64,000 nt of DNA from Dietzia sp. JS16-p6b (GCF_003052165.1 NZ_CP024869.1:1956001-2020000); one strand, 5' to 3'; shown: positions 12,356 through 22,574, counted from the stretch's first letter. Numbers and translations: made by a program. Notes: generated by a model from the letters alone, not told the origin.

Positions 12356-12756
12356 CGACTCCAGCCGGCCTGGCGGCCGAGGACGCCGCCGTCTACGGTT
12401 ACGGCCTCGTCCTGGCCGCTGCCGACAGCTCTATCCGCGCCGCGGTCCTGCGTGAACTCGCCGCCCACCGCGCCCGGCGGGACGCTGCGGAGGAACTCTG
12501 GCCCGGGGCCCCCGCCGCCCCGGTCGGCTATCTGACGACCCCCGACACCCCGACCTCGCCAGTGCTCCTCGCCATCCGTCTCGAGTCCGATTGCTGCGTG
12601 GCGTGGCGGACGGAGATCGGCACCGCGCGGTCGCCGGAGGTCCGGAGGTTCTGTCTCGACTCCCTCACGGCCGCGTCGATCCAGCTCCAGCGGTGGCGGA
12701 CGCTGGTCCCGGGCGCCCCGTTCGAGGCGCTACCCGGCTTCCCTCCCCAGGCCTGA
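12352..12756 (+). CDS. DUF4439 ferritin-like domain protein
   Basis: A 134-residue helical protein, start MTTPAGLAAEDAAVYGYGLVLAAADSS. The AEDAAVYGYG start and the AHRARRDAAEEL helix match the DUF4439 ferritin-like family conserved between nusA and proS in actinobacteria. The spacing of Glu and His residues (E10, then H and E in helix 2) could hold a metal pair, but no function is established. Its ATG overlaps the stop of the upstream exported protein. It converges with proS, with four bases between the stops. Confidence 0.75.
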   Translation: MTTPAGLAAEDAAVYGYGLVLAAADSSIRAAVLRELAAHRARRDAAEELWPGAPAAPVGYLTTPDTPTSPVLLAIRLESDCCVAWRTEIGTARSPEVRRFCLDSLTAASIQLQRWRTLVPGAPFEALPGFPPQA

Positions 12757-12760
12757 CCGG

Positions 12761-14512
12761 CTAGCGCCCGGCCCCGATCGTGCGGACGATCTCCTCGGCG
12801 GCGCCGTCCACCGGGACCTGGGTGATCTCGCCCGTCGCGCGTTCCCGGAGCTCGACGGTCCCCTCCGACCAGCCACGGCCCACCACGACCACCCACGGGA
12901 CACCGATCAGCTCGGCGTCCTTGAACTTCACTCCCGGCGAGGCCTTGCGGTCGTCGAGGATCACCTCGAGGCGGGCCCGGTCGAACGCCTCCACGAGCGT
13001 CGCGGCCCCGCTGATCGCCGCCTCGTCCTTGTTGGCGATCACCACGTGGACGTCTGCCGGCGCGGCGGCCTGCGGCCACACCAGACCCTTCTCGTCCGCG
13101 TACTGCTCGGCCAGCACGGCCACCAGCCGGGACACCCCGATGCCGTAGGAGCCCATCGTCACCCGAGCGGGCTTGCCGTTCTCCCCGAGGACGTCGAATC
13201 CGAAGGCGTCGGTGTACTTGCGACCGAGCTGGAAGATGTGGCCGATCTCGATCCCCCGTTCGAGGGTGAGCGTGCCGTGGCCGTCGGGGGCCTCGTCACC
13301 CTCCCTGACCTCCGCGGCCTCGATCGTTCCGTCGGGGGTGAAGTCGCGGCCGCAGACCAGGTCCACGACGTGCCTGCCGGGCTCGTCCGCCCCGGTGATC
13401 CACGCGGTCCCCTCGACCACCCTGGGGTCCACCAGGTACCGGACCTCGTGGGCGGCCAGGGCCCCGGGACCGATGTACCCCTTGACGAGGAACGGGTTGG
13501 CGGTGAAGTCGGCGTCGTCGAGCACCGCGACCTCGGCGGGCTCGAGGACCGCCTCGAGGCGCTTCATGTCGACCTCGCGGTCCCCGGGCAGGCCCACGCC
13601 CAGCAGTTCCCAGTCCCCGCCCGGGGCACGGACCTTGAGCATCACGTTCTTGAGGGTGTCCGCCGCGGTCACCTCGCGGCCGAGTCCCGCTCCGTTGGCC
13701 CAGTCGACCAGCGTCGCGATGGTCGGCGTCCCGGGGGTGTCGTGGACGACGGCGGCAGGCAGTCCCTCGAGCGGGCGGGAGGGCGGAACCGGGGTCACGA
13801 CCGCCTCGACGTTGGCCGCGTAACGCCCGTCGGTCGACCTGACGAAGGTGTCCTCACCCGCCGGGGAGATCGCGAGGAACTCCTCGGACGCCGAACCGCC
13901 CATCGCCCCCGAGGTGGCGGCGCAGATCACGTACTCGATTCCCAGGCGGTCGAAGATGCGCTGGTAGGCCTCCCGGTGCACCTGGTACGAGCGCTCGAGA
14001 CCGGCGTCGTCCAGGTCGAAGGAGTACGAGTCCTTCATGGTGAACTCACGCCCCCGGAGGATTCCCGCGCGGGGTCGCTCCTCGTCCCGGTACTTGGACT
14101 GGATCTGGTACAGGGTGACGGGCAGGTCCTTGTACGAGGAGTACTCACCCTGGACCGTGAGCGTGAACAACTCCTCGTGGGTGGGGCCGAGAAGCATGTC
14201 GTTGCCCTTGCGGTCCTTGAGACGGAACAGCGCCGGCCCGTACTCGGTCCACCGCCCCGTCGTCTCGTAGGGCTCGCGGGGCAGGAGCGCGGGCAGGCTG
14301 ATCTCCTGGGCGCCGGAGGCGTCCATCTCCTCTCGCACGACCTGCTCGATCCGCCGGAGGGTGCGCAGACCGAGGGGCAGCCAGGAGTACACGCCGGGCG
14401 CGACGCGCCGGATGTAGCCGGCACGGACCAGCAGCTTGTGGCTCAGGACCTCGGCATCGGCCGGGTCGTCGCGGAGCGTGCGCAGGAACAGGTGGGACAG
14501 ACGCGTGATCAC
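12761..14512 (-). CDS. proS: Prolyl-tRNA synthetase
   Basis: Class II aminoacyl-tRNA synthetase that charges tRNA-Pro. The 583-residue product starts [28 protein letters not shown] and contains motif 1 around [18 protein letters not shown], motif 2 as [21 protein letters not shown] (cited in parts), the inserted editing domain from about residue 225 to 400 ([20 protein letters not shown]) and motif 3 [19 protein letters not shown]. This is the bacterial type with an INS domain. The GTG at 14512 fits the family start; it has no Shine-Dalgarno but TAGGCT eight bases upstream predicts a leaderless message. Confidence 0.96.
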   Translation of the reverse strand: MITRLSHLFLRTLRDDPADAEVLSHKLLVRAGYIRRVAPGVYSWLPLGLRTLRRIEQVVREEMDASGAQEISLPALLPREPYETTGRWTEYGPALFRLKDRKGNDMLLGPTHEELFTLTVQGEYSSYKDLPVTLYQIQSKYRDEERPRAGILRGREFTMKDSYSFDLDDAGLERSYQVHREAYQRIFDRLGIEYVICAATSGAMGGSASEEFLAISPAGEDTFVRSTDGRYAANVEAVVTPVPPSRPLEGLPAAVVHDTPGTPTIATLVDWANGAGLGREVTAADTLKNVMLKVRAPGGDWELLGVGLPGDREVDMKRLEAVLEPAEVAVLDDADFTANPFLVKGYIGPGALAAHEVRYLVDPRVVEGTAWITGADEPGRHVVDLVCGRDFTPDGTIEAAEVREGDEAPDGHGTLTLERGIEIGHIFQLGRKYTDAFGFDVLGENGKPARVTMGSYGIGVSRLVAVLAEQYADEKGLVWPQAAAPADVHVVIANKDEAAISGAATLVEAFDRARLEVILDDRKASPGVKFKDAELIGVPWVVVVGRGWSEGTVELRERATGEITQVPVDGAAEEIVRTIGAGR

Positions 14513-14520
14513 GGTGGTCA

Positions 14521-14526
14521 AGCCTA
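14521..14526 (-). promoter_or_regulatory. -10 element for a leaderless proS message
   Basis: TAGGCT on the minus strand, separated from the GTG at 14512 by eight bases. No Shine-Dalgarno lies between. It is back to back with the yaaA element in a 58-base divergent spacer. Confidence 0.5.
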
Positions 14527-14557
14527 GCCGCCCGGGGACCCGCCTCCGGCGCGACGG

Positions 14558-14563
14558 TAGCCT
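14558..14563 (+). promoter_or_regulatory. -10 element for a leaderless yaaA message
   Basis: TAGCCT followed by seven bases and then the GTG at 14571. No ribosome-binding site is present, which supports transcription starting at the start codon. Confidence 0.5.
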
Positions 14564-14570
14564 CGGCCGC

Positions 14571-15320
14571 GTGCGCATCCTCCTCTCGCCCTCCGAGACC
14601 AAGTCCGTCGGCGGGTCGGGCGCCCCCCTGGACCTGGCGTCGCTGTCGCTCCCCGCGCTCACCGACACCCGGCGATCGGTGGCCGGAGCCCTGGTCGCGA
14701 TGTGCGCCGACGATCCGGACGGCGCACGAACCGCCCTCGGCCTGGGCGACTCGCTCGCCGCCGAGGTGACCCACGACGCGCACCTGTGGTCCTCACCCAC
14801 CGCGCCCGCGCTCAGCCGGTACACCGGGGTGCTCTACGACGCGCTGGACCAGTCCTCCTTCACCCGCGCCACCCGGTCGCGCGCCGAATCGCGGCTGTGG
14901 ATCGGGTCGGCGCTGTTCGGACTGCTCGCCGCCGCCGACCCCATCCCCCACTACCGACTCTCGGCGGGGACCCGACTACCCGGACTCGGCACGCTCCGCT
15001 CCGTGTGGAAGCCCGCACTCACCGCCGCCACCTCGCAGTGGGCGGACGACCTCGTGATCGATCTCCGGTCAGGGGGTTACCGGCAGTTGGGACCGGTTCC
15101 GGGCGCCGTCACGGTCGACGTCGTCACCCAGTACCCGGACGGCACCCGCAAGGTGGTCTCCCACTTCTCCAAGCACCACAAGGGGCTCCTCGCCAGATCG
15201 CTCGCGACCTCACGCGCGGAGATGACGGACATCCCGGCGCTGCTGCGGGTGGCCAGGCGGGCCGGACACACGCTCGAGCACGACTCGGCCACCACCCTGA
15301 CGATGGTGACCCGCCCCTGA
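14571..15320 (+). CDS. yaaA: YaaA family peroxide-stress protein (DUF328)
   Basis: A 249-residue cytosolic protein. The family start [15 protein letters not shown] is intact (consensus MxILLSPAKT), as are [24 protein letters not shown] and the late basic motif [17 protein letters not shown]. coli YaaA lowers free iron and DNA damage during peroxide stress and binds DNA; that role here is by family only. The GTG at 14571 is fixed by the conserved start. It is divergent from proS. Confidence 0.88.
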   Translation: MRILLSPSETKSVGGSGAPLDLASLSLPALTDTRRSVAGALVAMCADDPDGARTALGLGDSLAAEVTHDAHLWSSPTAPALSRYTGVLYDALDQSSFTRATRSRAESRLWIGSALFGLLAAADPIPHYRLSAGTRLPGLGTLRSVWKPALTAATSQWADDLVIDLRSGGYRQLGPVPGAVTVDVVTQYPDGTRKVVSHFSKHHKGLLARSLATSRAEMTDIPALLRVARRAGHTLEHDSATTLTMVTRP

Positions 15321-15328
15321 GAGCCGCC

Positions 15329-16555
15329 TCAGGCCCGGGTCAGCACCTGCGGGAGCCCGGCGACCGCACCGACCACCACGATCGCCGGTGGCCGTACGTC
15401 ATGGCCGGACAGGGTGTCCGCCATGGTCCCGAGGGTGCACCGGTGCGCCAACTGGCCGTCCAGGCTCCCGTCCACGATGATCGCGGCGGGTGTGTCCGCC
15501 GACCGCCCACCGGTCATGAGCGACTCCGCGATGGCCGGGGAGTTCTTGACCCCCATGAGGATGACCAGCGTCCCCCGCATCCGTGCCAGGGCCTCCCAGT
15601 CGATCAGAGAGCCCGGGTGGCCCGGCGGCAGATGACCCGAGACGATGGTGACCTCATGGGTCATGCCGCGGTTGCTCACGGGGATCCCTGCCAGGGCGGG
15701 GACGCTAAGCGCGCTCGACACCCCGGGGACGACACTGCAGGGGATCCCGGCCTCCGCGCAGGCCTGTGCCTCCTCGTATCCCCGCCCGTAGAGGAACGGG
15801 TCACCGCCCTTGAGCCGGACGACGAACTTGCCCTCCCGCGCCCGGTCCACGAGTACCTGGTTGATGGCGTCCTGGGCCATGGACCTGCCGTACGGGATCT
15901 TCGCCGCGTCGACGATCTCCACGGTCGGACGCAGCTCCCCCAGCGGACGCTGGGGCGCGAGCCGGTCGGCCACCACGACGTCGGCGCGCGAGAGCAGATT
16001 CCTGCCCCGCAGCGTCATGAGGTCGTCCGCTCCCGGGCCACCGCCGACCAGCGCGACGGTGCCCCGCAGCTCCTCCTCGGCGTCCGGTGCTCCGGCGCTC
16101 GCGCCGTCCAGTGCGCGGGCCACGAGGTCGCGGGCCTCTGCGGTACGTGCCCGGTCGCCGGTGAGCACCGCGACCAGCATCTCGTCGCGGCGGACGACCG
16201 CAGGCGTCACCGCGGTGCCGGAGTGGACGGCGTCCGCCCGCACGCAGAAGGTGCGGTCCTGCTCCGCCTCCGCCGCGACTCTCGCGTTGACCAGCGAGTC
16301 CTTGGTGGCCGCCACCACGTACCAGGCGCCGTCGAGGTCGCCCGAGCGGAACTCGCGGGCCTCCCAGCGGATCCGCCCGGAGTCGACCAGCCCCTGCAGC
16401 GTGGGTGTGATCTCAGGACTCACCAGGTGGACGACGGCACCGGAGTCCAGGAGCACGGGAATCCGCCGCTGGGCCACCGATCCACCGCCGATCACCACGA
16501 CCCGGCGGCCTTCGAGGTCCAGGCCGACAGGGTACGGGTTCACGGGCCGGATCAT
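15329..16555 (-). CDS. cysG: Siroheme synthase: uroporphyrinogen-III C-methyltransferase with precorrin-2 dehydrogenase domain
   Basis: Makes siroheme, the cofactor of sulfite and nitrite reductases. The N-terminal Rossmann domain (LEGRRVVVIGGGSVAQRRI; residues about 14-110) oxidises precorrin-2 and may chelate iron. The C-terminal domain is the SAM-dependent methyltransferase with VALVGGGPGADDLMTLRG, VVRLKGGDPFLYGRGYEE, VVPGVSSALSVPALAGIP and ILMGVKN. The 408 residues are close to mycobacterial CysG and shorter than the E. coli enzyme, whose middle dimerisation region is longer. The ATG at 16555 sits seven bases after TAGGAT, suggesting a leaderless message. No sulfite reductase gene is nearby. 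Confidence 0.92.
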   Translation of the reverse strand: MIRPVNPYPVGLDLEGRRVVVIGGGSVAQRRIPVLLDSGAVVHLVSPEITPTLQGLVDSGRIRWEAREFRSGDLDGAWYVVAATKDSLVNARVAAEAEQDRTFCVRADAVHSGTAVTPAVVRRDEMLVAVLTGDRARTAEARDLVARALDGASAGAPDAEEELRGTVALVGGGPGADDLMTLRGRNLLSRADVVVADRLAPQRPLGELRPTVEIVDAAKIPYGRSMAQDAINQVLVDRAREGKFVVRLKGGDPFLYGRGYEEAQACAEAGIPCSVVPGVSSALSVPALAGIPVSNRGMTHEVTIVSGHLPPGHPGSLIDWEALARMRGTLVILMGVKNSPAIAESLMTGGRSADTPAAIIVDGSLDGQLAHRCTLGTMADTLSGHDVRPPAIVVVGAVAGLPQVLTRA

Positions 16556-16562
16556 GCCGCCG

Positions 16563-16568
16563 ATCCTA
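16563..16568 (-). promoter_or_regulatory. -10 element for a leaderless siroheme synthase message
   Basis: TAGGAT on the minus strand, seven bases before the ATG at 16555. No Shine-Dalgarno is present. It lies just after the mqo terminator, consistent with an independent transcript. Confidence 0.55.
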
Positions 16569-16616
16569 TCCGCCACCGGTGGCCGGGACCGCCCCGCCCC
16601 CGGGGCCCCGAACAGG

Positions 16617-16655
16617 CCATCCCCCGGCCGCGGTGACGCGGCGACCGGGGGATGG
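16617..16655 (-). terminator. Compound terminator hairpin after mqo
   Basis: A perfect 11-base-pair stem (16617-16627 with 16645-16655) encloses a second 5-base-pair stem (16628-16632 with 16637-16641). It lies 31 bases after the mqo stop on the transcribed strand and before the siroheme synthase promoter. There is no U tract, as is usual in high-GC actinobacteria. Confidence 0.65.
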
Positions 16656-16686
16656 CGGGGTCGTTCGTGGCGGGTCCGGCCCGCGC

Positions 16687-18183
16687 TCAGACCTTCTGGT
16701 CGAGCTTGAGTGTGCGGGTCGACCGCTCGAACTGCTCGGCGAACAGACCCGGTTCGGCGGCCAGGTCGCGCCCGAGGGACGGGATCATCTCCTCGAGCGC
16801 GGGCTTCCAGTCGGCGAACCGGCTCGGGAAACAGCGGCGGAGCACATCGACCATCGCGTCGACCGCGGTCGAGGCACCGGGGGAAGCACCCAGCAGACCG
16901 GCGATCGACCCGTCGGCCGCGTTGACCACCGCGGTCCCGAACTCGAGCGTGCCACCGCGACCGTTGGGCTTGATCACCTGGACGCGTTGCCCGGCGACGA
17001 CCTTCTCCCACTCCCCGTCCTGCGCGGACGGCACGAAATCGCGGAGTGCGTCGACACGCGCGCCGTGGTTCTTGGCCAGCTCGGTGATGAGGTACTTGAC
17101 CAGGCCCATCTCGGTGAGGCCGATGTTGGCCATGGGCAACAGGTTCCCCGGCCGGACGCTCGAGGGCAGGTCCAGGAAACTGCCCATCTTGAGGAACTTC
17201 GGGGTCCATCCGGCGAACGGGCCGAAGAGCAGCCCCTTCTTGCCGTCGATGACACGGGTGTCGAGGTGCGGCACCGACATCGGTGGCGCACCGACCGACG
17301 CCTGGCTGTAGACCTTGGCCTGGTGCTGGTCGATGAGGTCGGGATTGGTGCAGCGGAGCCACTGGCCTCCGACGGGGAACCCGCCGATGCCCTTGATCTC
17401 CGGGATACCCGACTTCTGCAGGAGGTGCAGGGCCCCGCCGCCCGCTCCCACGAAGACGAACTTCGCGTCCACCGTGCGCTCGTCCCCGGTGTGGCGGTTG
17501 GCAACGGTCAGCCGCCAGGTCCCGTCGGTGTTGCGCTCGAGGTCCTTGACCTGGTTCTGGTAGTGGACCTCGGTGCCGGTCCTGGTCAGGTACTTCACGA
17601 ACTGACGGGTGAGAGCACCGAAGTTCACATCGGTGCCGTTGTCGAAGTAGCTGAGGGCGAAGGGCTGCTCCGGGGAGCGGCCCCGGGCCATGAGGGGAAC
17701 ACGACGCTCGAGCTCCCCGAAGTCGGTGGTGTGGCCCATCCCGGGGAACAGGGGGTGACCCGCGAGCCTGTCGTACCGCTTCTGCAGGTACGCCTGGCCG
17801 GCCTCGCCGGAGACGAAACTCATGTGCGGGACCGGGCGGATCCACTCCGTCGGGTCACCGAGGATCGTGTTCTCCACGGCATAGGACCAGAACTGCCGGG
17901 AGACCTGGAACTTCTCGTTGACGCTCACGGCCTTGGTGATGTCCACGTCGCCGTCGGCGGTCTTGGGCGAGTAGTTGAGTTCGCAGAGCGCGGAGTGGCC
18001 GGTCCCGGCGTTGTTCCACGCATCGGACGACTCCAGCGCGGGGCCCTCGAGGCGCTCGAAGATCTCGATCTGCCAGTCGGGCTGGAGGCGACGCAGGAGA
18101 GCACCGAGCGTCGCGCTCATGGTGCCCGCGCCGATGAGCGCCACATCAGTCGTTCCGTGCTTTGCCACCTGGTCTGAAGTCAC
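16687..18183 (-). CDS. mqo: Malate:quinone oxidoreductase
   Basis: A membrane-associated FAD enzyme that oxidises malate to oxaloacetate and passes electrons to the quinone pool. The FAD-binding N-terminus is [21 protein letters not shown]; family signatures include [42 protein letters not shown] and the C-terminal [13 protein letters not shown]. The 498 residues match the usual length. The GTG at 18183 has GAGGG seven bases upstream. It is divergent from the hydrolase gene across a 132-base spacer with a 7-base-pair inverted repeat at 18241-18264. Confidence 0.96.
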   Translation of the reverse strand: MTSDQVAKHGTTDVALIGAGTMSATLGALLRRLQPDWQIEIFERLEGPALESSDAWNNAGTGHSALCELNYSPKTADGDVDITKAVSVNEKFQVSRQFWSYAVENTILGDPTEWIRPVPHMSFVSGEAGQAYLQKRYDRLAGHPLFPGMGHTTDFGELERRVPLMARGRSPEQPFALSYFDNGTDVNFGALTRQFVKYLTRTGTEVHYQNQVKDLERNTDGTWRLTVANRHTGDERTVDAKFVFVGAGGGALHLLQKSGIPEIKGIGGFPVGGQWLRCTNPDLIDQHQAKVYSQASVGAPPMSVPHLDTRVIDGKKGLLFGPFAGWTPKFLKMGSFLDLPSSVRPGNLLPMANIGLTEMGLVKYLITELAKNHGARVDALRDFVPSAQDGEWEKVVAGQRVQVIKPNGRGGTLEFGTAVVNAADGSIAGLLGASPGASTAVDAMVDVLRRCFPSRFADWKPALEEMIPSLGRDLAAEPGLFAEQFERSTRTLKLDQKV

Positions 18184-18302
18184 CGGCTACCCTCGCTATT
18201 TGGTCGTGGACCCGAATCGGACACGTCACGGGCCCGTCCTGGGACCCCGCGTCCACCGGGTCCCAAGACTACTCACCGGACCTCCCCCTCGGCACACCGG
18301 AC

Positions 18303-18308
18303 TAGGGT
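18303..18308 (+). promoter_or_regulatory. -10 element for a leaderless hydrolase-mtr message
   Basis: TAGGGT, seven bases before the GTG at 18316. There is no Shine-Dalgarno, which helps decide the start. Confidence 0.5.
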
Positions 18309-18315
18309 GGTCGTC

Positions 18316-19353
18316 GTGTCTCCGCCCTCCCCCGATGCCGTCGCCCCCACCGGATCCGATGCGCGGTGGATCCCGGACCTGCTGGGGCCGTCCTACCGTC
18401 GTCTCGAGCTGCCACTCGGGACCGATCCGGACGGTGAGGGACCCATCTCCGCCACCCTGGTCCGGCACGAGGACTCACCGGATCAGCCGGTCGCGGCGCT
18501 GCTGGTGGTCCACGGACTGTCCGACTACTTCTTCCACACCCATCTCGCCGAGTTCCTCGCCGATCGGGGGCTCGCCACCTACGGGGTGGACCTGCGCAAG
18601 TGCGGCCGCTCCAGGCGGGACGGACTGACGCCGCACTTCATCACCGACCTGGAGAGATACGACGAGGAACTCGACCGGTCGCTCGACGTGATCACCGCCG
18701 ACCACCCGGGTCTGCCTGTCCTCGTGGCCGCGCACTCGACCGGAGGGCTCGTGGTGCCGTTGTGGCTCGCCCGCCGCCGCGACAGGGGCGCACTGGATCC
18801 CGTCGTCGGGCTGGTCCTGAACTCTCCCTGGTTCCAGCTCGACCTGCCCGACCGCGCGCGCCGGCTGGTGGACCCGGTCATCCGTGCCCTCGGTTCCGCC
18901 AGGCCCTACTACCGGCTCCCGCTGAAGACCTCGGACCGGTACGTGGTGAGCACCCACATCGATCATGACGGGGACTTCCACTTCGACACCGAGCTCAAAC
19001 CCCCGGGCGGGGTGGGGGTCCGGGCCGGCTGGCTCGCGGCCGTCCGCCGCGCGCAGAAGCGCCTGCAGGCGGGGGTCGACCTCCCTCTGCCCGTCCTCCT
19101 GCTGCGGTCCACGGCCTCCTCCGTGGGCACCCACCGCGGGGACGGGGCGCCCGACGTCGACACCGACCTGATCCTGGACGTGCGGTCGATGGAGCGGTTC
19201 GCCGACCGTGTCTCGGACCGGGTCACGGACATCCCCGTCGACGGCGCCCGACACGACGTGTTCCTCTCCCGCGCGGACGTGCTCGAGGTGGTCTTCCGAC
19301 ACCTCGGCGACTGGTTGGACCAGATCCTCGCACCCCACACCAAGGAGTCCTGA
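18316..19353 (+). CDS. Alpha/beta-fold hydrolase, serine-lipase type
   Basis: A 345-residue hydrolase of the Hydrolase_4 type. The oxyanion region is LLVVHGLSDYFFHTHLAEFL, the nucleophile elbow is AAHSTGGLVVPLW (GxSxG as HSTGG), and a C-terminal acid-His pair fits DVRSMERFAD and VDGARHDVFLS. The start follows from the leaderless -10 element; a GTG at 18307 would add three residues. It precedes mycothione reductase by five bases and is probably cotranscribed with it, a pairing known in mycobacteria (Rv2854-mtr, from memory). The substrate is unknown; thioester or lipid ester hydrolysis are both possible. Confidence 0.82.
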   Translation: MSPPSPDAVAPTGSDARWIPDLLGPSYRRLELPLGTDPDGEGPISATLVRHEDSPDQPVAALLVVHGLSDYFFHTHLAEFLADRGLATYGVDLRKCGRSRRDGLTPHFITDLERYDEELDRSLDVITADHPGLPVLVAAHSTGGLVVPLWLARRRDRGALDPVVGLVLNSPWFQLDLPDRARRLVDPVIRALGSARPYYRLPLKTSDRYVVSTHIDHDGDFHFDTELKPPGGVGVRAGWLAAVRRAQKRLQAGVDLPLPVLLLRSTASSVGTHRGDGAPDVDTDLILDVRSMERFADRVSDRVTDIPVDGARHDVFLSRADVLEVVFRHLGDWLDQILAPHTKES

Positions 19354-19358
19354 CGACA

Positions 19359-20759
19359 ATGACCCAGACCCCCTCCCGTCACTTCGACCTCGTCGTGATC
19401 GGTACCGGAAGCGGGAACTCGCTGATCGACGAGTCGTTCGCGGACAAGTCCGTGGCGATCTGCGAGAAGGGAACCTTCGGCGGGACGTGTCTCAACGTGG
19501 GCTGTATCCCCACGAAGATGTTCGTCTACGCCGCGGACACCGCCGTCTCGATCACCCACTCGAGCACGTACGGGATCGACTCCACCCTTGACGGTGTCCG
19601 GTGGCCCGACATCGTCTCGCGGGTGTTCGATCGTCGGATCGACCCCATCGCCTCGAGCGGTGAGGACTACCGACGGAACCGGTGCGACAACGTCACGGTG
19701 TACGACGGTCACGCGAGGTTCGTGGGTCCGCGCACCATCGACACGGGGACCGGGGAGATCATCACGGCCGACTCCGTCGTGATCGCCGCGGGGGCCCGAC
19801 CCCTGATCCCCCGGATCGTCACCGACGCCGGCGTCGCCTACTACACCAGCGACGATGTCATGAGGATCCCCGAGCTCCCCAGGTCGATGGTGATCCAGGG
19901 CTCCGGCTTCATCGCCTGTGAGTTCGCCCACGTGTTCTCGGCTCTCGGTGTCGAGGTGACCGTGATCGGCCGGTCGGACGTCCTGCTCAAGCACGTGGAC
20001 CGGGAACTGGCGGAGCGGTTCACCGACCAGGCCCGACTGAGGTGGGACGTCCGGCTCGGGCAGCAGATCACCACGATGACCGCGACCGGCGCGGACCGGC
20101 GCGGCGTCGAGGTCACCTTCGAGGACGGGTCGACCTGTTCCGGCGACGCACTCCTGGTGGCGACCGGCCGGATCCCGAACGGCGATCTCCTGGGACTCGA
20201 GGCGGCCGGGGTGGAGATGGACATCGAGCGGGTCCGCGTCGACGAGTACGGCCGTACCACGGCCGACGGCGTGTGGGCCTTCGGGGACGTGAGCTCGCCG
20301 TACCAGCTCAAGCACGTGGCCAATCACGAGCAGCGGGTGGTCGGGCACAACCTGCGGCACCCGGACGACCTCCATCCCGTGAACCACCGACACGTGCCAT
20401 GGGCGGTGTTCACCTGGCCCCAGATCGCCTCGGTGGGTCTGACGGAAGTCGAGGCCCGGGAGGCGGGATTCGACATCACGGTGAAGGTCCAGGACTACGG
20501 CGACGTGGCGTACGGCTGGGCCATGGAGGACTCGGTCGGATGCTGCAAGCTCATCGCCGACCGGGCGACCGGACTACTCCTGGGCGCCCACATCATGGGC
20601 GCCCACGCGCCGTCCCTCATCCAGATCCTCATCCAGGCCATGGAGTTCGAGATCACCGTTCCCGAACTCGCGCGTCGTCAGTACTGGATCCACCCCGCGA
20701 TGGCCGAGGTGGTCGAGAACGCCCTGTTGGGTCTGGACTTCCCGGACCGGGGCTTCTGA
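19359..20759 (+). CDS. mtr: Mycothione reductase
   Basis: NADPH-dependent flavoprotein disulfide reductase that regenerates mycothiol, the main low-molecular-weight thiol of actinobacteria. It has FAD-binding LVVIGTGSGN, the redox motif GGTCLNVGCIPTK with Cys44 and Cys49, NADPH-binding VIQGSGFIACEFAHVFSALG, a second FAD motif VWAFGDVSS, and the C-terminal His-Glu pair in WIHPAMAEVVENALLG (His445, Glu450). Its 466 residues and the GNSLIDE segment separate it from glutathione reductase and lipoamide dehydrogenase. It follows the hydrolase gene closely. Confidence 0.94.
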   Translation: MTQTPSRHFDLVVIGTGSGNSLIDESFADKSVAICEKGTFGGTCLNVGCIPTKMFVYAADTAVSITHSSTYGIDSTLDGVRWPDIVSRVFDRRIDPIASSGEDYRRNRCDNVTVYDGHARFVGPRTIDTGTGEIITADSVVIAAGARPLIPRIVTDAGVAYYTSDDVMRIPELPRSMVIQGSGFIACEFAHVFSALGVEVTVIGRSDVLLKHVDRELAERFTDQARLRWDVRLGQQITTMTATGADRRGVEVTFEDGSTCSGDALLVATGRIPNGDLLGLEAAGVEMDIERVRVDEYGRTTADGVWAFGDVSSPYQLKHVANHEQRVVGHNLRHPDDLHPVNHRHVPWAVFTWPQIASVGLTEVEAREAGFDITVKVQDYGDVAYGWAMEDSVGCCKLIADRATGLLLGAHIMGAHAPSLIQILIQAMEFEITVPELARRQYWIHPAMAEVVENALLGLDFPDRGF

Positions 20760-20794
20760 GCCGACGTCGGGGCCACCGCGCCGACCACGCGGGG

Positions 20795-21670
20795 TCAGCT
20801 CCCGCTCGGTAGCGTCAACACCTCGACGCCGTCCTGAGTGACCAGCACGGTGTGTTCGAACTGGGCGGTCCACGCCTTGTCCGCCGTGGTGACGGTCCAG
20901 TCGTCGTCCCAGACGTCGAACCCCGGACCACCCAGGGAGATCATCGGCTCGACGGTCAGGGTCATACCGGGCTCGAGGACCTCGGTCCGCGACGGGTCGT
21001 CGTAGTGGAGCACCACGAGGCCGTTGTGGAACGTGGGCCCCACGCCGTGCCCGGTGAACTCCCGGACGACCGTGTAGTCGAACCGTCGTGCGTAGGACTC
21101 GATGACGCGCCCGATCACGTTGACCTCCCGGCCGGGCCGGATGGCCCTGATCCCCCGGTCCATGGCCTCCCGGGTCCGTTCGACCAGCAGCCTGTTCTCC
21201 TCCGAGACGTCGCCGGCCAGGAACGTGGCGTTGGTGTCACCGTGCACCCCGTCGATGAAGGCGGTGACGTCGATGTTGACGATGTCACCGTCCATGATCA
21301 CCGTGGTGTCGGGGATGCCGTGGCAGATCACCTCGTTGAGGGAGACGCAGCTGGACTTGGGGAAGCCCTTGTACCCCAGGGTCGACGGGTAGGCGCCGTG
21401 ATCGCACATGTACTCGTGGGCGATCCGGTCGATCTCGTCGGTCGTGACGCCGGGCGCCACAGCTCGCCCGGCCACGGCGAGGGCGTCGGCCGCTATGGTG
21501 CACGCGGTGCGCATCGACTCGATCACCTCGGGGGTCTGCACCCACGGCTCACCGTTGGCCTCGTCGACGCGGTCGCGCCAGACGTACTCCGGCCGTGGGA
21601 TCGACTCGGGCACCGTCCGGATCGGGGTGGGGTCACCGGGGACGAGGGGATGGCGGGTGGGGGTCGTCAT
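20795..21670 (-). CDS. map: Methionine aminopeptidase, type I, with proline-rich N-terminal extension
   Basis: Removes N-terminal Met from new proteins. Metal and substrate ligands are intact: His117 in CHGIP, Asp134 and Asp145 in [36 protein letters not shown] and the Glu of FEHTVLVT. Residues 1-40 ([23 protein letters not shown]) form the proline-rich extension typical of mycobacterial MapB, which binds ribosomal partners. Length 291. The ATG at 21670 is seven bases after TATCCT, with a GGAG in between, so the message may be leaderless or carry a minimal leader. Confidence 0.95.
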   Translation of the reverse strand: MTTPTRHPLVPGDPTPIRTVPESIPRPEYVWRDRVDEANGEPWVQTPEVIESMRTACTIAADALAVAGRAVAPGVTTDEIDRIAHEYMCDHGAYPSTLGYKGFPKSSCVSLNEVICHGIPDTTVIMDGDIVNIDVTAFIDGVHGDTNATFLAGDVSEENRLLVERTREAMDRGIRAIRPGREVNVIGRVIESYARRFDYTVVREFTGHGVGPTFHNGLVVLHYDDPSRTEVLEPGMTLTVEPMISLGGPGFDVWDDDWTVTTADKAWTAQFEHTVLVTQDGVEVLTLPSGS

Positions 21671-21677
21671 GGTCTCC

Positions 21678-21683
21678 AGGATA
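21678..21683 (-). promoter_or_regulatory. -10 element close to the map start
   Basis: TATCCT on the minus strand, seven bases before the ATG at 21670. This spacing predicts transcription beginning at or next to the start codon. Confidence 0.45.
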
Positions 21684-21716
21684 GGGCCGCTCGCGCGACC
21701 GGACCGGTCCGGGAGG

Positions 21717-22571
21717 TCACAGCAGGACGGTCGCGTAGTCGACGGCGTCGGTCATCCCGACCCGGCGGTAGGTCGCTCGGGCGGCGGTGTTGGATCCGTT
21801 GACCACGAGCGACGGAGTCAACCGGCGGGCCTGGAGGGCGGAACACACCGCGGCGATGCCACCGGTTCCGAGCCCTGCCCCCCTCCGCTCGGGTCGGACC
21901 CAGACCCCCTGGATCTGCGCCGACCACGACGAGACCGCGGCGACGTCGGCCTTGAAGAACACCTCACCGTCGTCGACCCCGATCCATGTCCTGCCCCTGG
22001 CCAGGGAACGCGCGACCCGACGCCGGAACGGGATCCCGGAACCCACCGCGAACGGATCGGAGCCCAGCTCCTCGCGGTACATCGCCGCAGCGGCGGCGAG
22101 GACCGATTCGAACTCGACCAGGGTCGCGGCCCGGACACCGCCGAGGACGAGGGCCCGGTCCACCGGGCGGCGCAGGGACATGAGGTGCTGCGAGTCCCGA
22201 TACTCCCGGTGGGGACCCCAGCAGGCGCCGAGAGCGTCCCACAGTGCGGAGACCTGTTCCCTCCGCCCGTGGACGGACATCGGACCGACACCCAGGCCCG
22301 CCACGGCGACTCCGAGCGCGCGGTGATCGTGCGCGTCACCGCGCAGGGGCAGGACCGAGCTCCCCACGAACACCAACGACCTCTCGGGGCCACCCAGGGT
22401 GAGGAACCTGCCCTCCGGCCCGGGGACCGCACCGGAGGTGGCGAACTTCTCCGCAGCGGGACACGACACCAGCGGGTCGGACTCGAGGACAGCGAGGAGT
22501 GCCCGGGCCTCTCCGGGCCCCACCCCGCGGCATCCGTCGGTCGCTGCCGCAGGCGCGGCCGTGTCGGTCAT
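21717..22571 (-). CDS. GNAT-family N-acetyltransferase with DUF4081 domain
   Basis: A 284-residue protein with a variable N-terminal half (DUF4081-like, residues 1-135) and a C-terminal GNAT fold. The acetyl-CoA-binding loop is [21 protein letters not shown] and the last strand is [17 protein letters not shown]. It follows ispG with a three-base gap in the dxr-rip-ispG-GNAT cluster, an order kept in mycobacteria (Rv2867c, from memory). The acceptor substrate is unknown. Confidence 0.85.
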   Translation of the reverse strand: MTDTAAPAAATDGCRGVGPGEARALLAVLESDPLVSCPAAEKFATSGAVPGPEGRFLTLGGPERSLVFVGSSVLPLRGDAHDHRALGVAVAGLGVGPMSVHGRREQVSALWDALGACWGPHREYRDSQHLMSLRRPVDRALVLGGVRAATLVEFESVLAAAAAMYREELGSDPFAVGSGIPFRRRVARSLARGRTWIGVDDGEVFFKADVAAVSSWSAQIQGVWVRPERRGAGLGTGGIAAVCSALQARRLTPSLVVNGSNTAARATYRRVGMTDAVDYATVLL

Positions 22572-22574
22572 GGC

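Noticed and set aside
15329-17845. Upstream extension of the siroheme synthase frame into mqo
   Set aside because: The upstream part has no homology and lies antisense-in-frame within mqo; a -10 element and terminator separate the genes.
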